From contig JBBTCO010000027.1 in the NCBI GenBank assembly GCA_038043185.1, forward strand, positions 1 through 64,000: a stretch of DNA of 64,000 nt, read 5' to 3'. A model generated the notes under the pieces. It was not told the origin of the DNA and searched no databases. It worked only from the letters and a program-made list of their open reading frames with translations. Every line of letters begins with the position of its first letter. The stretch's first letter is position 1. A program made the position numbers and the translations under genes. Shown piece by piece: positions 17,371 through 26,397 of the stretch. This DNA comes from UBA5009 sp038043185. Lineage in GTDB: Bacteria > Bdellovibrionota > Bdellovibrionia > Bdellovibrionales > Bdellovibrionaceae.

Positions 17371-20004
17371 TTAGTTACTTGTTTGCAAGCCTAGCGTGAG
17401 ATACATGATATAGTTATTTCGTGCGTACTGCCTGAAGGCGCAGATCCGCTCGGCTCTGTTTAATTGAACATCATTTTGTGACATATTTGCTGAAACATAG
17501 GCGGATAATTTTTTGTCGTAACTGACGTTGAGTAAATTTTCAAATTTTTGTTTTGTTGCAGGACTAAGATTATCAGATTTAAAATCACTTTCTAAAATAA
17601 CGCCTTTGCATAAAGGTTTAAAAGATCTCCAGTCCGCAAAGGTTAAAGACTGAATGCAATACAGCTTGTGCATTGTTTTTGCGGCCTGAAATTCTGTTAA
17701 GTCATTATTTTTATCGGACGAGGTGGATTTAAAATAACTATTAGCACTTTTGCCTAACTTTTCGAACAAAGGAAACCAAAAATACGATTGAATCTTTTTA
17801 AGCCTTGAATAGCTATTTTTTGATTCAAGAGGTTTTTGCTCAAAATCTAAAGTATCTAACAAATCAACACTTGGTTTTGCTTCAGCTGAGAGTTTCATTT
17901 GTTTAATGTTCTCTAAAAAATAGTCTTTAATCAATGCTTCAAGAGCGCTTATATTTTGAAGTTGGGTAACCTGCGCGTTGGAAATGTCCAGATTAATCAT
18001 CGTTGGATTTCCGCCTGACATAATTCGCATATTTTCAAAGGCCGCTTCGCCAGTAGCAAAAAATATTTGTCGCAAAAGAGCTTGGTTCCGAATCGGATCT
18101 TTCTCGCTTAATCTGACTAGATTTTGAATGTCAAATTTAACTATAGCAGTTAGACGATTTGATAAAAAGCCCGAGCGCGCGATATAGACGCTAAAATTCT
18201 CATAGATAGTTTTGATTATATTCATGTGCAGTTGCGCACCCTCTTTTTTGAGGGCATCAATTTCAGTTGGATTTTTTTCAATTTTGAGTTTTTTTCCAAC
18301 TTCCGTCAGCTGATTGTATTTAGCTAAAATGTTATTAATTCTATCCTTAGTTTCAATTATTGTCGATAAAACGGACGCATCCTTTAGTTCATCGTTTTGT
18401 ACTTGTTCAAAAAGATCACTTAAATATGTTCTTACATTTACTAAAACTTCGCGTACATTGTACCGTACGTTTGTTAATGAATCGACAAATAATCCTGGCT
18501 GATCATAGATGTACCAATTATTATAGTATGAAACCGCATAACCTTTCGCTTCCTCTATAATCAAGCGAAGATTTTTTTCAACATTTTGAGCTAATTGCAT
18601 AGGATTTTTAAAAACAGGATGCTTCCTTCCAGCCCCTTGTACCCATGTTCTAAAATCAAGAGGAGTTACTGATCCATCTTCACCAGTCACTCTCTCGTTC
18701 GGCGTAATTCCCATTAACCTAAACGGCACCAATAGCGCCGATGAAGATGTTGTAAAAAAGTTTTGTTCCTCTTGGGCATTTGGTGCGAAGTTACTGCCAA
18801 TAATAATATCAGACAGGCCTAAAATAATTTTTGTGATCTGATTTTTTTGTGCAGAATCGTCATTAGATCGAGGCAAAGCTTCTAGAGTTTTTTTCTCACT
18901 ATTAATGTAGGACAATAAAATATTTTCTTTTAAGAAAAACTGCATTGTCGTTGTAATCGTTTCATTTTTTTGCGAAGCATCCGTTTTTAGCATGGGTTCA
19001 ACACCACGTTGAACTTTTTCTAACCAAGCTGTTACAATAGGAATTTGTTGCGTGAGTATATACAAGCCCTGCAAGGGACTATCCGAAATCCCACTGATTA
19101 CTTTTTGTTTTGCTGCGGAAAAATCGCCCTTTCCATCTTCTTTAATTATATTTTTTGACATAAATGTATCGTATAAAGTTCTTGCATCAAGCGTACTGCA
19201 ATAACTTTCCGAAGTGACTTCAAGCAGACAAGATAAAGAGTTTCGAAATTGAATTTGATTCAGTTTATTAAAAACTCCAGCAAATCTGCGGTCACGCATA
19301 AACATAGAAAGTTTATTTACAAACCGAGCTGTTCTTTGACCAAAAGAATCTTGTCGAGAGGTCACTACAGAACTTGCGACCGATACCATGGCACTAATAA
19401 TAGGCCCAGCCATATTGCTGGAAGAAAGACACTGACTTTCTGTAAGTAAACTATCCAAAACATTCGTGGCCGTATCTAGACTCGAATAGGCTGCATTGCG
19501 AATTCTTTTACTAGTACCGATTATCGCAGCCGCTGAAGTTCCAGCAGGTCCAAAAGCATTTAAACTCGCATTTGTCATCTTGGTCTCAAGCAAATTTTTA
19601 GCGACAAGCGAAGTTACTTGATTTCTGAACTGCGAGGACCCCATTAGAAAATCTTTTATACCAGATCCTTCTTTAACTAAAGAACCAATAGCCATTCCGT
19701 CTTCAGAGATGCTACTCAATTTATTAGCTGTTTCTGCATTAGCGCCTAAATCAATCATACGTGGTTGTAATTCAGCATAGTGCTGATCAAGTTTTTTCGC
19801 TAAACTATTGCAATTTTTGTCGTTCTTTAATTGCTCAGCAATATTTTGCAATGAACTTGTCGCAGACAAGGCATCAGCTGTCCAAGAACCTTGGGATTGG
19901 CATGCTCCTCCAAAAACGTATGGTTTGGTATTATCGCTTTCCTGAGCAAAGCCCAAGCTCGATATCATTAAGCTAACAAAAATTAAGCTGTTTATCTTTT
20001 CCAA
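17371..20004 (-). CDS. Large secreted alpha-helical protein of unknown function
   Basis: 877 residues beginning with a signal peptide (MEKINSLIFVSLMISSLGFA). The mature protein is mostly predicted helix, with paired Cys (GGACQS...KNCNS; CLSS; SCLLEV...SYCS; YCIQ...PLCKG; RICAF) suited to disulfides in the periplasm. No catalytic motif or known domain was recognised. It is the first gene of a two-gene unit with 16969-17355. Hairpin element R9 lies 60 bases upstream of its start, in the divergent promoter region. Confidence 0.7.
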   Translation of the reverse strand: MEKINSLIFVSLMISSLGFAQESDNTKPYVFGGACQSQGSWTADALSATSSLQNIAEQLKNDKNCNSLAKKLDQHYAELQPRMIDLGANAETANKLSSISEDGMAIGSLVKEGSGIKDFLMGSSQFRNQVTSLVAKNLLETKMTNASLNAFGPAGTSAAAIIGTSKRIRNAAYSSLDTATNVLDSLLTESQCLSSSNMAGPIISAMVSVASSVVTSRQDSFGQRTARFVNKLSMFMRDRRFAGVFNKLNQIQFRNSLSCLLEVTSESYCSTLDARTLYDTFMSKNIIKEDGKGDFSAAKQKVISGISDSPLQGLYILTQQIPIVTAWLEKVQRGVEPMLKTDASQKNETITTTMQFFLKENILLSYINSEKKTLEALPRSNDDSAQKNQITKIILGLSDIIIGSNFAPNAQEEQNFFTTSSSALLVPFRLMGITPNERVTGEDGSVTPLDFRTWVQGAGRKHPVFKNPMQLAQNVEKNLRLIIEEAKGYAVSYYNNWYIYDQPGLFVDSLTNVRYNVREVLVNVRTYLSDLFEQVQNDELKDASVLSTIIETKDRINNILAKYNQLTEVGKKLKIEKNPTEIDALKKEGAQLHMNIIKTIYENFSVYIARSGFLSNRLTAIVKFDIQNLVRLSEKDPIRNQALLRQIFFATGEAAFENMRIMSGGNPTMINLDISNAQVTQLQNISALEALIKDYFLENIKQMKLSAEAKPSVDLLDTLDFEQKPLESKNSYSRLKKIQSYFWFPLFEKLGKSANSYFKSTSSDKNNDLTEFQAAKTMHKLYCIQSLTFADWRSFKPLCKGVILESDFKSDNLSPATKQKFENLLNVSYDKKLSAYVSANMSQNDVQLNRAERICAFRQYARNNYIMYLTLGLQTSN

Positions 20005-20065
20005 GCACTACCCGACATCTGAAATTTCCTTAATATATAAAATCAAGTTAAGGGACCATTCCCAC

Positions 20066-20264
20066 TCAAAGCAAATAAATTACCACTTTATAAGCATTCA
20101 GACCGGGGCAGATAAAAAAACCTTGGCTAAGTCTTTTACAACAGCCGGTATTGGTCACCATCGTCGTAACCGTGACTAATAACGGCTCATTGCAAAAAGC
20201 TTGGCCAGCACTTTTTTATCAGTCTCATCTGAATGCCTATAAAGTGGTAATTTATTTGCTTTGA
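20066..20264. repeat. Hairpin element R9, family D
   Basis: Perfect 27-nt arms 20066-20092 and 20238-20264 (start TCAAAGCAAATAAATTACC) surround a core of about 145 nt with its own nested symmetry: GCATTCAGA/TCTGAATGC at the ends, AACCTTGGCTAAG against CTTGGCCAGCAC further in, and a central stem AGCCG/CGGCT with GTCA/TGAC. The core sequence is unrelated to families A-C but the architecture is the same. It fills most of the 305-base gap between two divergent genes, so it would lie in or near both leaders. Confidence 0.85.
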
Positions 20265-20309
20265 AATGAAGTGGTATTCATAACTCGACTATTATTTAAG
20301 GAGATTCAA

Positions 20310-20717
20310 ATGAAAAATATTTTATTTATTTTAAGCTTATCTTTAGTATCACTTTCTTCTTTCGCACAAAATACGATTGAGGTTAATTGCTGGACTCAAA
20401 TTCAAAACAAAAACCAAGTCATTTCTTTACGAATCGATAATCAAGGGAAACTTGTTTATTGGGCAAAAAATCAAATTGCAAAGACAGATAAAAAATCTAT
20501 CTTTGGAATTTTGGCAGAGAATGTTAATAAATTTGGTTTTGAATTTATCAATTCAATACAAGCACCAAATGGATACAGCATTATTCAAGCTGGAACAACT
20601 GCTGATGCAATAAGCATCGGTGTTTCAAAAGATCTGACAAAAGGTTTTTATACCTATAGAGACCATGGCTCTGGCAATGGAAACCAAAATATCGTCCTCG
20701 CCTGCTCAAAAAAATAA
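20310..20717 (+). CDS. Small secreted protein of unknown function
   Basis: 135 residues from ATG 20310, chosen because AAGGAG is seven bases upstream and it opens a signal peptide (MKNILFILSLSLVSLSSFAQ). The mature part has two Cys, one near the N-terminus (VNCW) and one at the very end (ACSKK), likely bonded. No family recognised. The first 13 codons of the longer open frame (from 20271) overlap the edge of repeat R9's flank and are unlikely to be translated. Confidence 0.65.
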   Translation: MKNILFILSLSLVSLSSFAQNTIEVNCWTQIQNKNQVISLRIDNQGKLVYWAKNQIAKTDKKSIFGILAENVNKFGFEFINSIQAPNGYSIIQAGTTADAISIGVSKDLTKGFYTYRDHGSGNGNQNIVLACSKK

Positions 20718-20727
20718 TTTGAAAATA

Positions 20728-20770
20728 TAACTTTTAATATTCATAATCATTATATGAATATTAAAAGTTA
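20728..20770 (+). promoter_or_regulatory. Start-codon hairpin of the 20754 lipoprotein gene
   Basis: A perfect 17-bp stem: left arm 20728-20744, nine-base loop AATCATTAT, right arm 20754-20770. The right arm begins exactly at the ATG and covers the first six codons, so the left arm is an inverted copy of the coding start. The mRNA would hide its own start codon. It follows the preceding gene's stop by 10 bases. A ribosome binding site is not evident. It could act as a translational switch or as the terminator of 20310-20717. Confidence 0.6.
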
Positions 20771-21476
20771 CGTCTTAGCCCTTCTCTGTCTTTCAGCCGG
20801 CCTAGGATGCGCAAGCAAAAATAAATTAGTTGAAAAGTATCCTTTGAGTGAAATTTCGCGCCCCTACACTCTTCCAGATAATATTAACAGTTGGAGTGTG
20901 CTGGCTTTTCCCTTTGAAAGTACATTCCTGGTAAATCCCCTCTATTGGGAGATGTCTTTTTCAGACACTTTCTCTTTGGTTTGGGCCCCTCTTCCTTTGG
21001 GTCTGAAGTGGCAAGCTTTAAATACTGAAAATCATCGTTTGGGTGTTTCTGCCATGTATCTGATCCTGGGGGGATTGGCTAATATTAATTACCGCTATAA
21101 AACAGCGGGCTCATGGGCTCTGGATTTAGATTACAACTATACGTCTTTCGACGTTTATCTTATAAAATTAGACATGTCGACCGGTTCCATTGGCCCTCTT
21201 TATCAGTTTACCGATCGAATCGCAGGTAAGCTTTTTATCTCAACATTTACAGGTCGGGTTTCTTCGGGGCTCGTCTCAGATATTCTGGATACAGCCTTCG
21301 GCGGTGTTCGTTCAAACTCAAGCCTTGATTTTTCGGGCACTGGCGCAGGCTTAGATTTATTCTATTCATTCAACCATCAATGGAATATGAAAGCTGGCGT
21401 ATCACTTCTGAATGTCAAAGGCATCGGAAGCCTCACGCCTTCAGGCAATCTTAGCGTGACTCATTTATGGGATTGA
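20754..21476 (+). CDS. Predicted lipoprotein with barrel-like strands
   Basis: 240 residues with a lipoprotein signal (MNIKSYVLALLCLSAGLGC, lipobox AGLGC). The rest is rich in aromatic and Gly residues with alternating patterns (LDLDYNYTSFDVYLIKLD) like small beta-barrel or lipocalin-like envelope proteins. No family recognised. The start codon sits at the base of a 17-bp hairpin and lacks a usual ribosome binding site, so translation may be controlled or may depend on the gene just upstream. Confidence 0.65.
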   Translation: MNIKSYVLALLCLSAGLGCASKNKLVEKYPLSEISRPYTLPDNINSWSVLAFPFESTFLVNPLYWEMSFSDTFSLVWAPLPLGLKWQALNTENHRLGVSAMYLILGGLANINYRYKTAGSWALDLDYNYTSFDVYLIKLDMSTGSIGPLYQFTDRIAGKLFISTFTGRVSSGLVSDILDTAFGGVRSNSSLDFSGTGAGLDLFYSFNHQWNMKAGVSLLNVKGIGSLTPSGNLSVTHLWD

Positions 21477-21484
21477 GCTGAAAT

Positions 21485-21841
21485 TTATTTTTTTAATGCG
21501 TCAACAATGCTGCTAGCACATTTTTTGAACTTTGCACTCGCATTGGGAGCAACTTCAAGATTAGATCTTCCAGCCCAAAGAACATATCTAAGATCGCCAC
21601 AAACAACCCTGTTTCTCAAAACCTGGAAAGCGACTGTACAACTGTAAAGATCTCCATTGCCCTGAGAAGAAATCACCGAACAATTCGCATTCGTTGCTTT
21701 AACAGATCTGATACCACGACTTTGAATATCATTATTCCAACTCGCAAGAACCTGCACGTCTGCCGAAGCAGCATAGCCCCCACCTTTTGCAAAAGCCAAG
21801 CTTGCTAAAATCATAGATAAGAAAAAGATAATTGGTTTCAT
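21485..21841 (-). CDS. Small secreted protein of unknown function
   Basis: 118 residues with a signal peptide (MKPIIFFLSMILASLAFAKG) and four Cys in the mature part (NCSV, YSCTV, VVCG, KKCASS), which suggests two disulfides. The AGGAG sequence lies just before the ATG. No family recognised. It converges with the lipoprotein gene. The following 150 bases (21842-21994) are AT-rich with no gene. Confidence 0.6.
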   Translation of the reverse strand: MKPIIFFLSMILASLAFAKGGGYAASADVQVLASWNNDIQSRGIRSVKATNANCSVISSQGNGDLYSCTVAFQVLRNRVVCGDLRYVLWAGRSNLEVAPNASAKFKKCASSIVDALKK

Positions 21842-21994
21842 TGGGTAAATCTCCTAATATATTTTTTTAAATTTCAGGCTTAATATAGAAGAAATAAATA
21901 ATATTAAAACTGTAATAAAGCTGACATGTATAATATATCTGTCAAACTTCTAAACACGGCATAATTTGATGCTCACACATAGCCCACACAACCC

Positions 21995-22732
21995 CTAATT
22001 CAATAAAACCCATTCCAGCTTTCCCTGATCAATCTTTAAAATCTTAGCTTCATCAAACCAGCTTCCCAAATTCACGGATCGCACTTTTTTCGAATTAATC
22101 TCAAAAGTAAAATCGTCGCGAATATGCATGTGACCTGAAATAATCACATCGAAGGGATTTTCATTATGAGCGCGATGGGCGTGTTCGCGAATCATTTGCA
22201 ACAATCGAGTTTGATTAACATTCCGATACCGATCGCTTTGTTTACGACTCAGGGAGCTTAAAAAATCGCCAATATTCCACCAAACTTTACCGGGAATGCG
22301 ATGACCTAATTCCTCGACAAAAGAAGTTCTTAGGAATTTTCTTAAACGCAAGTAAACTTTATCATCGAGATTAATCAAGTCGCCGTGTTCACAACGAACT
22401 TTCAAGCCATCGAGATCAAAGATTTGCGCTTCAGTGTAAACAAAGGCGCCCAGCTCGTCTCGCCAATAAGGATGAATGTGCATATCGTGATTGCCTTCAA
22501 AAAAATAAATTTCGCTTCCTGATTTTTTTAAAGATTCGAGCTCGGCTAATAGATCGTGGTATTTGTTCTTGAAAATGTCGTGACCAGAGACCCACAAGTC
22601 AAATATATCGCCTAAAAAAAATAACTTAACTGGTGGTTTCTTTTGCAATGAATGCAAAAAGCGCAACAGAATTTGTCCATTGCGCTCGTTGATTGATTTA
22701 AGATGTAAGTCCGATAGAAAATAATTTTCCAC
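21995..22732 (-). CDS. lpxH: UDP-2,3-diacylglucosamine diphosphatase
   Basis: Calcineurin-like metallophosphoesterase of 245 residues with the ordered metal motifs FLSDLHL, FLGDIFDLW, FEGNHDMH, CEHGDLIN and SGHMHI. It most likely hydrolyses UDP-2,3-diacylglucosamine to lipid X in lipid A synthesis at the inner membrane surface. Assignment to LpxH rather than a general phosphoesterase rests on the FDLW and HGD contexts. It starts five bases after the ftsZ stop and closes the dcw operon, linking LPS synthesis to division genes. Confidence 0.85.
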   Translation of the reverse strand: MENYFLSDLHLKSINERNGQILLRFLHSLQKKPPVKLFFLGDIFDLWVSGHDIFKNKYHDLLAELESLKKSGSEIYFFEGNHDMHIHPYWRDELGAFVYTEAQIFDLDGLKVRCEHGDLINLDDKVYLRLRKFLRTSFVEELGHRIPGKVWWNIGDFLSSLSRKQSDRYRNVNQTRLLQMIREHAHRAHNENPFDVIISGHMHIRDDFTFEINSKKVRSVNLGSWFDEAKILKIDQGKLEWVLLN

Positions 22733-22737
22733 GAAGT

Positions 22738-24225
22738 TTATTCTTTATTAGTCTCCAGATTTTGTCTTTTACGAATAAATGCTGGAACTTCTAGGTTCTG
22801 ATTACCAAATGGCGAGCTTAATACCTCGCGGGCCATTCTGCGTGCCTCTTCCAAAGAAGGATCAGATTCCATATTCATCGCCAGTTGTTCGGGCTGATTG
22901 TATTTTGCTTTTAGCTCTTGGCTATCTTTGAAAGCTTTTGCTTTCGCCAACAAAAGATCCCGAGAATTCACTGCACTTTCACTTGGTACAATCGGAGTCG
23001 CCATATCCATTGGCGGGGTAACAAGTGGTGGTGGATTCATAACCGGCATCGCTGGCTGCGGCATCGGCGCGGCTGTAGGCACTTCATTTTCTTGAGTGTA
23101 ATTCATCACAGTATTTTGAACTTTCGCAATGGGCGGAAGCTCAACTGACATTGGTGCCGATGGCATTGCTGTCATTGAAGGCATTTGTGGCAAGTTAGCC
23201 ATGATTGGATTCGAATTTAAAAAACTCTGCATCTGAGCCAAAGTTTCAGTGGTGATTGATCTTTGCTCGTAGCTAGCAAATCCCGTCGCAATAACAGTAA
23301 CCCGAACTTCATCTCCAAGGCTCTCGTCAATCACTGCTCCAAAAATAATTTCCGCATCTTCATGAGCGGCTTCCGTAATTAAGGTCGAGGCTTCATTCAC
23401 TTCATAAAGACTTAAATCAGGTCCACCCGAAACATTAATAATGATTCCAGTAGCTCCATCGATTTTGATATTCTCGAGCAGCGGAGACGATATCGCCATG
23501 GTTGCGGCGATAACCGCGCGATTTTCGCCGCGAGCAGAGCCAGTTCCCATGATGGCTTTTCCTTTTTCGCGCATAACTGTGCGAATATCGGCAAAATCCA
23601 AATTGATCAAACCACGAATATTAATTAAATCAGAAATTCCTTTTACGGCTTGTAATAAAACTTCGTCCGCTTTTTTGAAAGTTTCCAATAGTGGAGTTTT
23701 TTCAGCAGCGATAGTTAACAATTTTTGATTTGGAATAACAATTAGGGTATCAACATTTTCTTGCAGTTCTTGAAGACCGCTTTCAGCATGCTTGCCGCGA
23801 CGTTTTCCTTCGAACATGAAAGGCTTAGTGACAACACCAATTGTTAAAGCACCTAACTCGCGAGCAATTTTCGCAACGATGGGAGCGCCACCAGTTCCAG
23901 TTCCGCCACCCATTCCTGCCGTCACAAATACCATGTCGGCGCCTTCTAACTTTTCTACAATTTCATTGTAAGATTCAACAGCGGCCCGACGTCCGATATC
24001 CGGATTCGCTCCGGCGCCAAGACCTTTTGTTAGATCCAAACCCAATTGAATTTTAGTGGAAGATTTATTGGCGTTAAGAGCCTGGATGTCGGTGTTCGCG
24101 ACAATAAATTCAACACCGGTCATTCCTCCCTCGATCATGGTTGAAACGGCATTGCTTCCGCCTCCACCCACTCCGACAACTTTTATATTTGCGCCGATAC
24201 TGATATTTTCTTCAAGTTCAAACAT
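22738..24225 (-). CDS. ftsZ: Cell division GTPase FtsZ
   Basis: Tubulin-like GTPase that forms the Z ring. The tubulin signature GGGTGTGG is at residues 106-113, preceded by the GGGGSNAV nucleotide-binding loop. The globular core ends near residue 320, followed by a Met/Pro-rich flexible linker (about 330-470) and the conserved C-terminal peptide (VPAFIRKRQ) that binds FtsA. 495 residues is longer than enterobacterial FtsZ because of the linker. It follows ftsA by 12 bases. Confidence 0.97.
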   Translation of the reverse strand: MFELEENISIGANIKVVGVGGGGSNAVSTMIEGGMTGVEFIVANTDIQALNANKSSTKIQLGLDLTKGLGAGANPDIGRRAAVESYNEIVEKLEGADMVFVTAGMGGGTGTGGAPIVAKIARELGALTIGVVTKPFMFEGKRRGKHAESGLQELQENVDTLIVIPNQKLLTIAAEKTPLLETFKKADEVLLQAVKGISDLINIRGLINLDFADIRTVMREKGKAIMGTGSARGENRAVIAATMAISSPLLENIKIDGATGIIINVSGGPDLSLYEVNEASTLITEAAHEDAEIIFGAVIDESLGDEVRVTVIATGFASYEQRSITTETLAQMQSFLNSNPIMANLPQMPSMTAMPSAPMSVELPPIAKVQNTVMNYTQENEVPTAAPMPQPAMPVMNPPPLVTPPMDMATPIVPSESAVNSRDLLLAKAKAFKDSQELKAKYNQPEQLAMNMESDPSLEEARRMAREVLSSPFGNQNLEVPAFIRKRQNLETNKE

Positions 24226-24237
24226 TCACTCCCCCAA

Positions 24238-25491
24238 TCAAAACATATTACCAAAAAAATCTCTTACTTTTCGAGTCAATCCATCCAATGAATCGCCTAA
24301 ATAAATCTCACCCGTAGCTATACTCATCAATTGTTCTCTTTTTTCATTCAATCCATAAAGCAAAAGCCCCACTGATGTGGCATAGTCTGCTTGTTTTACC
24401 ACGTCAGTTAATCCACCCACTTTGGCGGGAATTCCCCGACGCACTGGAATTTCAAAAATGAATTCTCCCATTTCTGTTAGACCTTCAAGCTGACTAGCCC
24501 CGCCAGTCAAAACAACTCCTGAACCTAAAAATGGCATCAATCCACTCATTTTAATATCGTGGGCAATCAAATTCAGAACTTCTTCAGCGCGAGCTTCTAA
24601 AACATCGGCCAAATCTTTGCGAGGAATCTGCCGAGGGTTTCGTCCTCCGACTCCTTCAACTTCGATGCTTTCATTTTCGTTAATGATAGAAGCTAAAGCA
24701 CTGCCATATTTTCGTTTTAAAATTTCTGCAGAAACTTGTGGAGTTCGTAATCCCACCGCGACGTCATGGCTAAAATGATAACCACCAACAGGAATTACTG
24801 ATGAGTGCGCCACACTGCCGTTAACAAAATACAATATATTGCAAGTGCCACCACCCATATCAACAACACAAACACCAAGTTGTTTTTCGTCCTCGGATAA
24901 AACAGCTATTGAAGAAGCCAACGGATCAAGCACCAGTCCGTTGACTCTTAAACCTGCTTTTTCTACGCACTTCAAAGTGTTATTCAGAGCGGTTTGTCCG
25001 CCAGTCACAATATGAACTGCAGCTTCAAGACGGACTCCTGACATGCCGATGGGATCAGTAATTCCATCTTGGTTATCCACTTTGTATTCTCGTGGTAAAA
25101 CATGCAGCACTTGTCGATCTGCTGGAACGGCAACGGCCTTAGCCGCTTCAATCACACGATCAATATCCGAGTTATGAACTTCTTTATTTTTAATTGCGAC
25201 CATTCCTTTGGAATCAAAGGATTTAATATGAGTACCAGAAACTCCGACCCAGACCTCGTGAATTTGATATCCCGACATCAGTTCAGCTTCTTCTTTTGCT
25301 TTTCGAATTGAATCTGTGGTGGCTTCAATATTAACCACGACACCTTGGCGTATTCCTGTGTTCGGAGCCTTACCGACTCCAACGATTTCAATCAATCCAT
25401 CAGAATTGAGAGTACCAATGACAACCGCAACTTTTGTTGAACCAATATCTAAGCCCGCGATAAGCGGAGACCGTGGCTTGTTCGTACTCAT
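24238..25491 (-). CDS. ftsA: Cell division protein FtsA
   Basis: Actin-like ATPase that tethers FtsZ to the membrane. 417 residues with GLDIGSTKV (phosphate 1), the SHC/1C region, VVDMGGGTCNILYF (phosphate 2) and VLTGGASQLEG (adenosine). The C-terminal end DGLTRKVRDFFGNMF is the amphipathic membrane-targeting helix. It is separated from ftsQ by 82 bases that hold stacked hairpins and a CCTAGG motif, so it may have its own promoter or processed 5' end. Confidence 0.96.
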   Translation of the reverse strand: MSTNKPRSPLIAGLDIGSTKVAVVIGTLNSDGLIEIVGVGKAPNTGIRQGVVVNIEATTDSIRKAKEEAELMSGYQIHEVWVGVSGTHIKSFDSKGMVAIKNKEVHNSDIDRVIEAAKAVAVPADRQVLHVLPREYKVDNQDGITDPIGMSGVRLEAAVHIVTGGQTALNNTLKCVEKAGLRVNGLVLDPLASSIAVLSEDEKQLGVCVVDMGGGTCNILYFVNGSVAHSSVIPVGGYHFSHDVAVGLRTPQVSAEILKRKYGSALASIINENESIEVEGVGGRNPRQIPRKDLADVLEARAEEVLNLIAHDIKMSGLMPFLGSGVVLTGGASQLEGLTEMGEFIFEIPVRRGIPAKVGGLTDVVKQADYATSVGLLLYGLNEKREQLMSIATGEIYLGDSLDGLTRKVRDFFGNMF

Positions 25492-25513
25492 CCGTAAGTC
25501 CTCAGTTCTATTT

Positions 25514-25579
25514 CCCTAGGCTTGCTTTCAGCAAGCTTCAGCTGGACTCATCTTAAGTCCTTCAGACTTAAGCTTAGGG
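25514..25579 (-). promoter_or_regulatory. Nested hairpins between ftsQ and ftsA
   Basis: Two adjacent stems, CTTGCT/AGCAAG (25521-25535) and CTTAAGTC/GACTTAAG (25552-25572, loop CTTCA), lie inside an outer 10-bp inverted repeat with one mismatch (25514-25523 with 25570-25579). The outer right arm includes the ftsQ stop codon. The outer and inner stems compete in part. It may be a processing or attenuation site that sets the ratio of FtsQ to FtsA/FtsZ (inference). No U-tract follows. Confidence 0.45.
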
Positions 25580-26320
25580 ATCCTTACGCAACCTGACAAG
25601 AACTTTTTGAGATAAGGTCGCATCGATGACGCGCGCCTTAAAATCAGTTGTACCGAGATATTCGAGCACTTGATTGACTCGTGCGCCTTTAACAACGAAT
25701 TGATCTTCACCCATCTTGATTTGAATTCCAGATTTTACCAAAGAAATCCAAAATCCATCTTTTGAATCATATTTAATTTCGGAAATATTCTGAGGACTAA
25801 AAACGCCTTTATCGGGAATTTCTTCCAACATTTGAATCACTTTTGATCTCAATTGCGGTTTTTCAAAAAAAACCTCACCAGTCAACAATGCCACATCAGG
25901 AGCCATCGATGGACTAATCGGATCCAGCAATCTTCCATCACCCATTACTGGAATTAAGCTTCCCCTTTTATTCATAAACAAAAATTGAATATTTTGCGGA
26001 ATAATTTCTACTCGCAAGGACGAGGGCCATTCTCTGGTAACTTGAACTTGATGGATCCAATTGAACTCAAACAAATCTTGATCAATTTTTTTCAAATCAA
26101 TTCGAGCCAAAGACATTCCTTTAAATTTCGATAATTGGGAGTCGACTTTTTCAATCATGGGAAAAAGATAAGGCGGCGTGGTGCGATTTGAGCTTTTAAT
26201 AATAATATCTATTTTTTGTAGACGGAAAAATCCTTCAGAGTCGAGCTGACGATAAACCGTTACTGCAACTAAGGGTATAATGATAAAAATCGAAATGAGT
26301 TTTAAAAAAATTCTAAGCAC
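25574..26320 (-). CDS. ftsQ: Cell division protein FtsQ
   Basis: 248-residue bitopic membrane protein: a short cytoplasmic tail, one membrane helix (about residues 3-23), then a POTRA domain (LQKIDIIIKSSNRTTP...) and the FtsQ beta domain (GDGRLLDP, a strand of the substrate-type motif). In the divisome it links with FtsL and FtsB. Identity is supported by its place between murB and ftsA. The cytoplasmic N-terminus is shorter than in E. coli. Confidence 0.9.
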   Translation of the reverse strand: MLRIFLKLISIFIIIPLVAVTVYRQLDSEGFFRLQKIDIIIKSSNRTTPPYLFPMIEKVDSQLSKFKGMSLARIDLKKIDQDLFEFNWIHQVQVTREWPSSLRVEIIPQNIQFLFMNKRGSLIPVMGDGRLLDPISPSMAPDVALLTGEVFFEKPQLRSKVIQMLEEIPDKGVFSPQNISEIKYDSKDGFWISLVKSGIQIKMGEDQFVVKGARVNQVLEYLGTTDFKARVIDATLSQKVLVRLRKDP

Positions 26321-26397
26321 TCGGCGGCAACCTCACTTGTGAATCAAGTTTAACAGCCGATGAATTTTTTCCACAGACAAAACAAATGGAATTGGCC

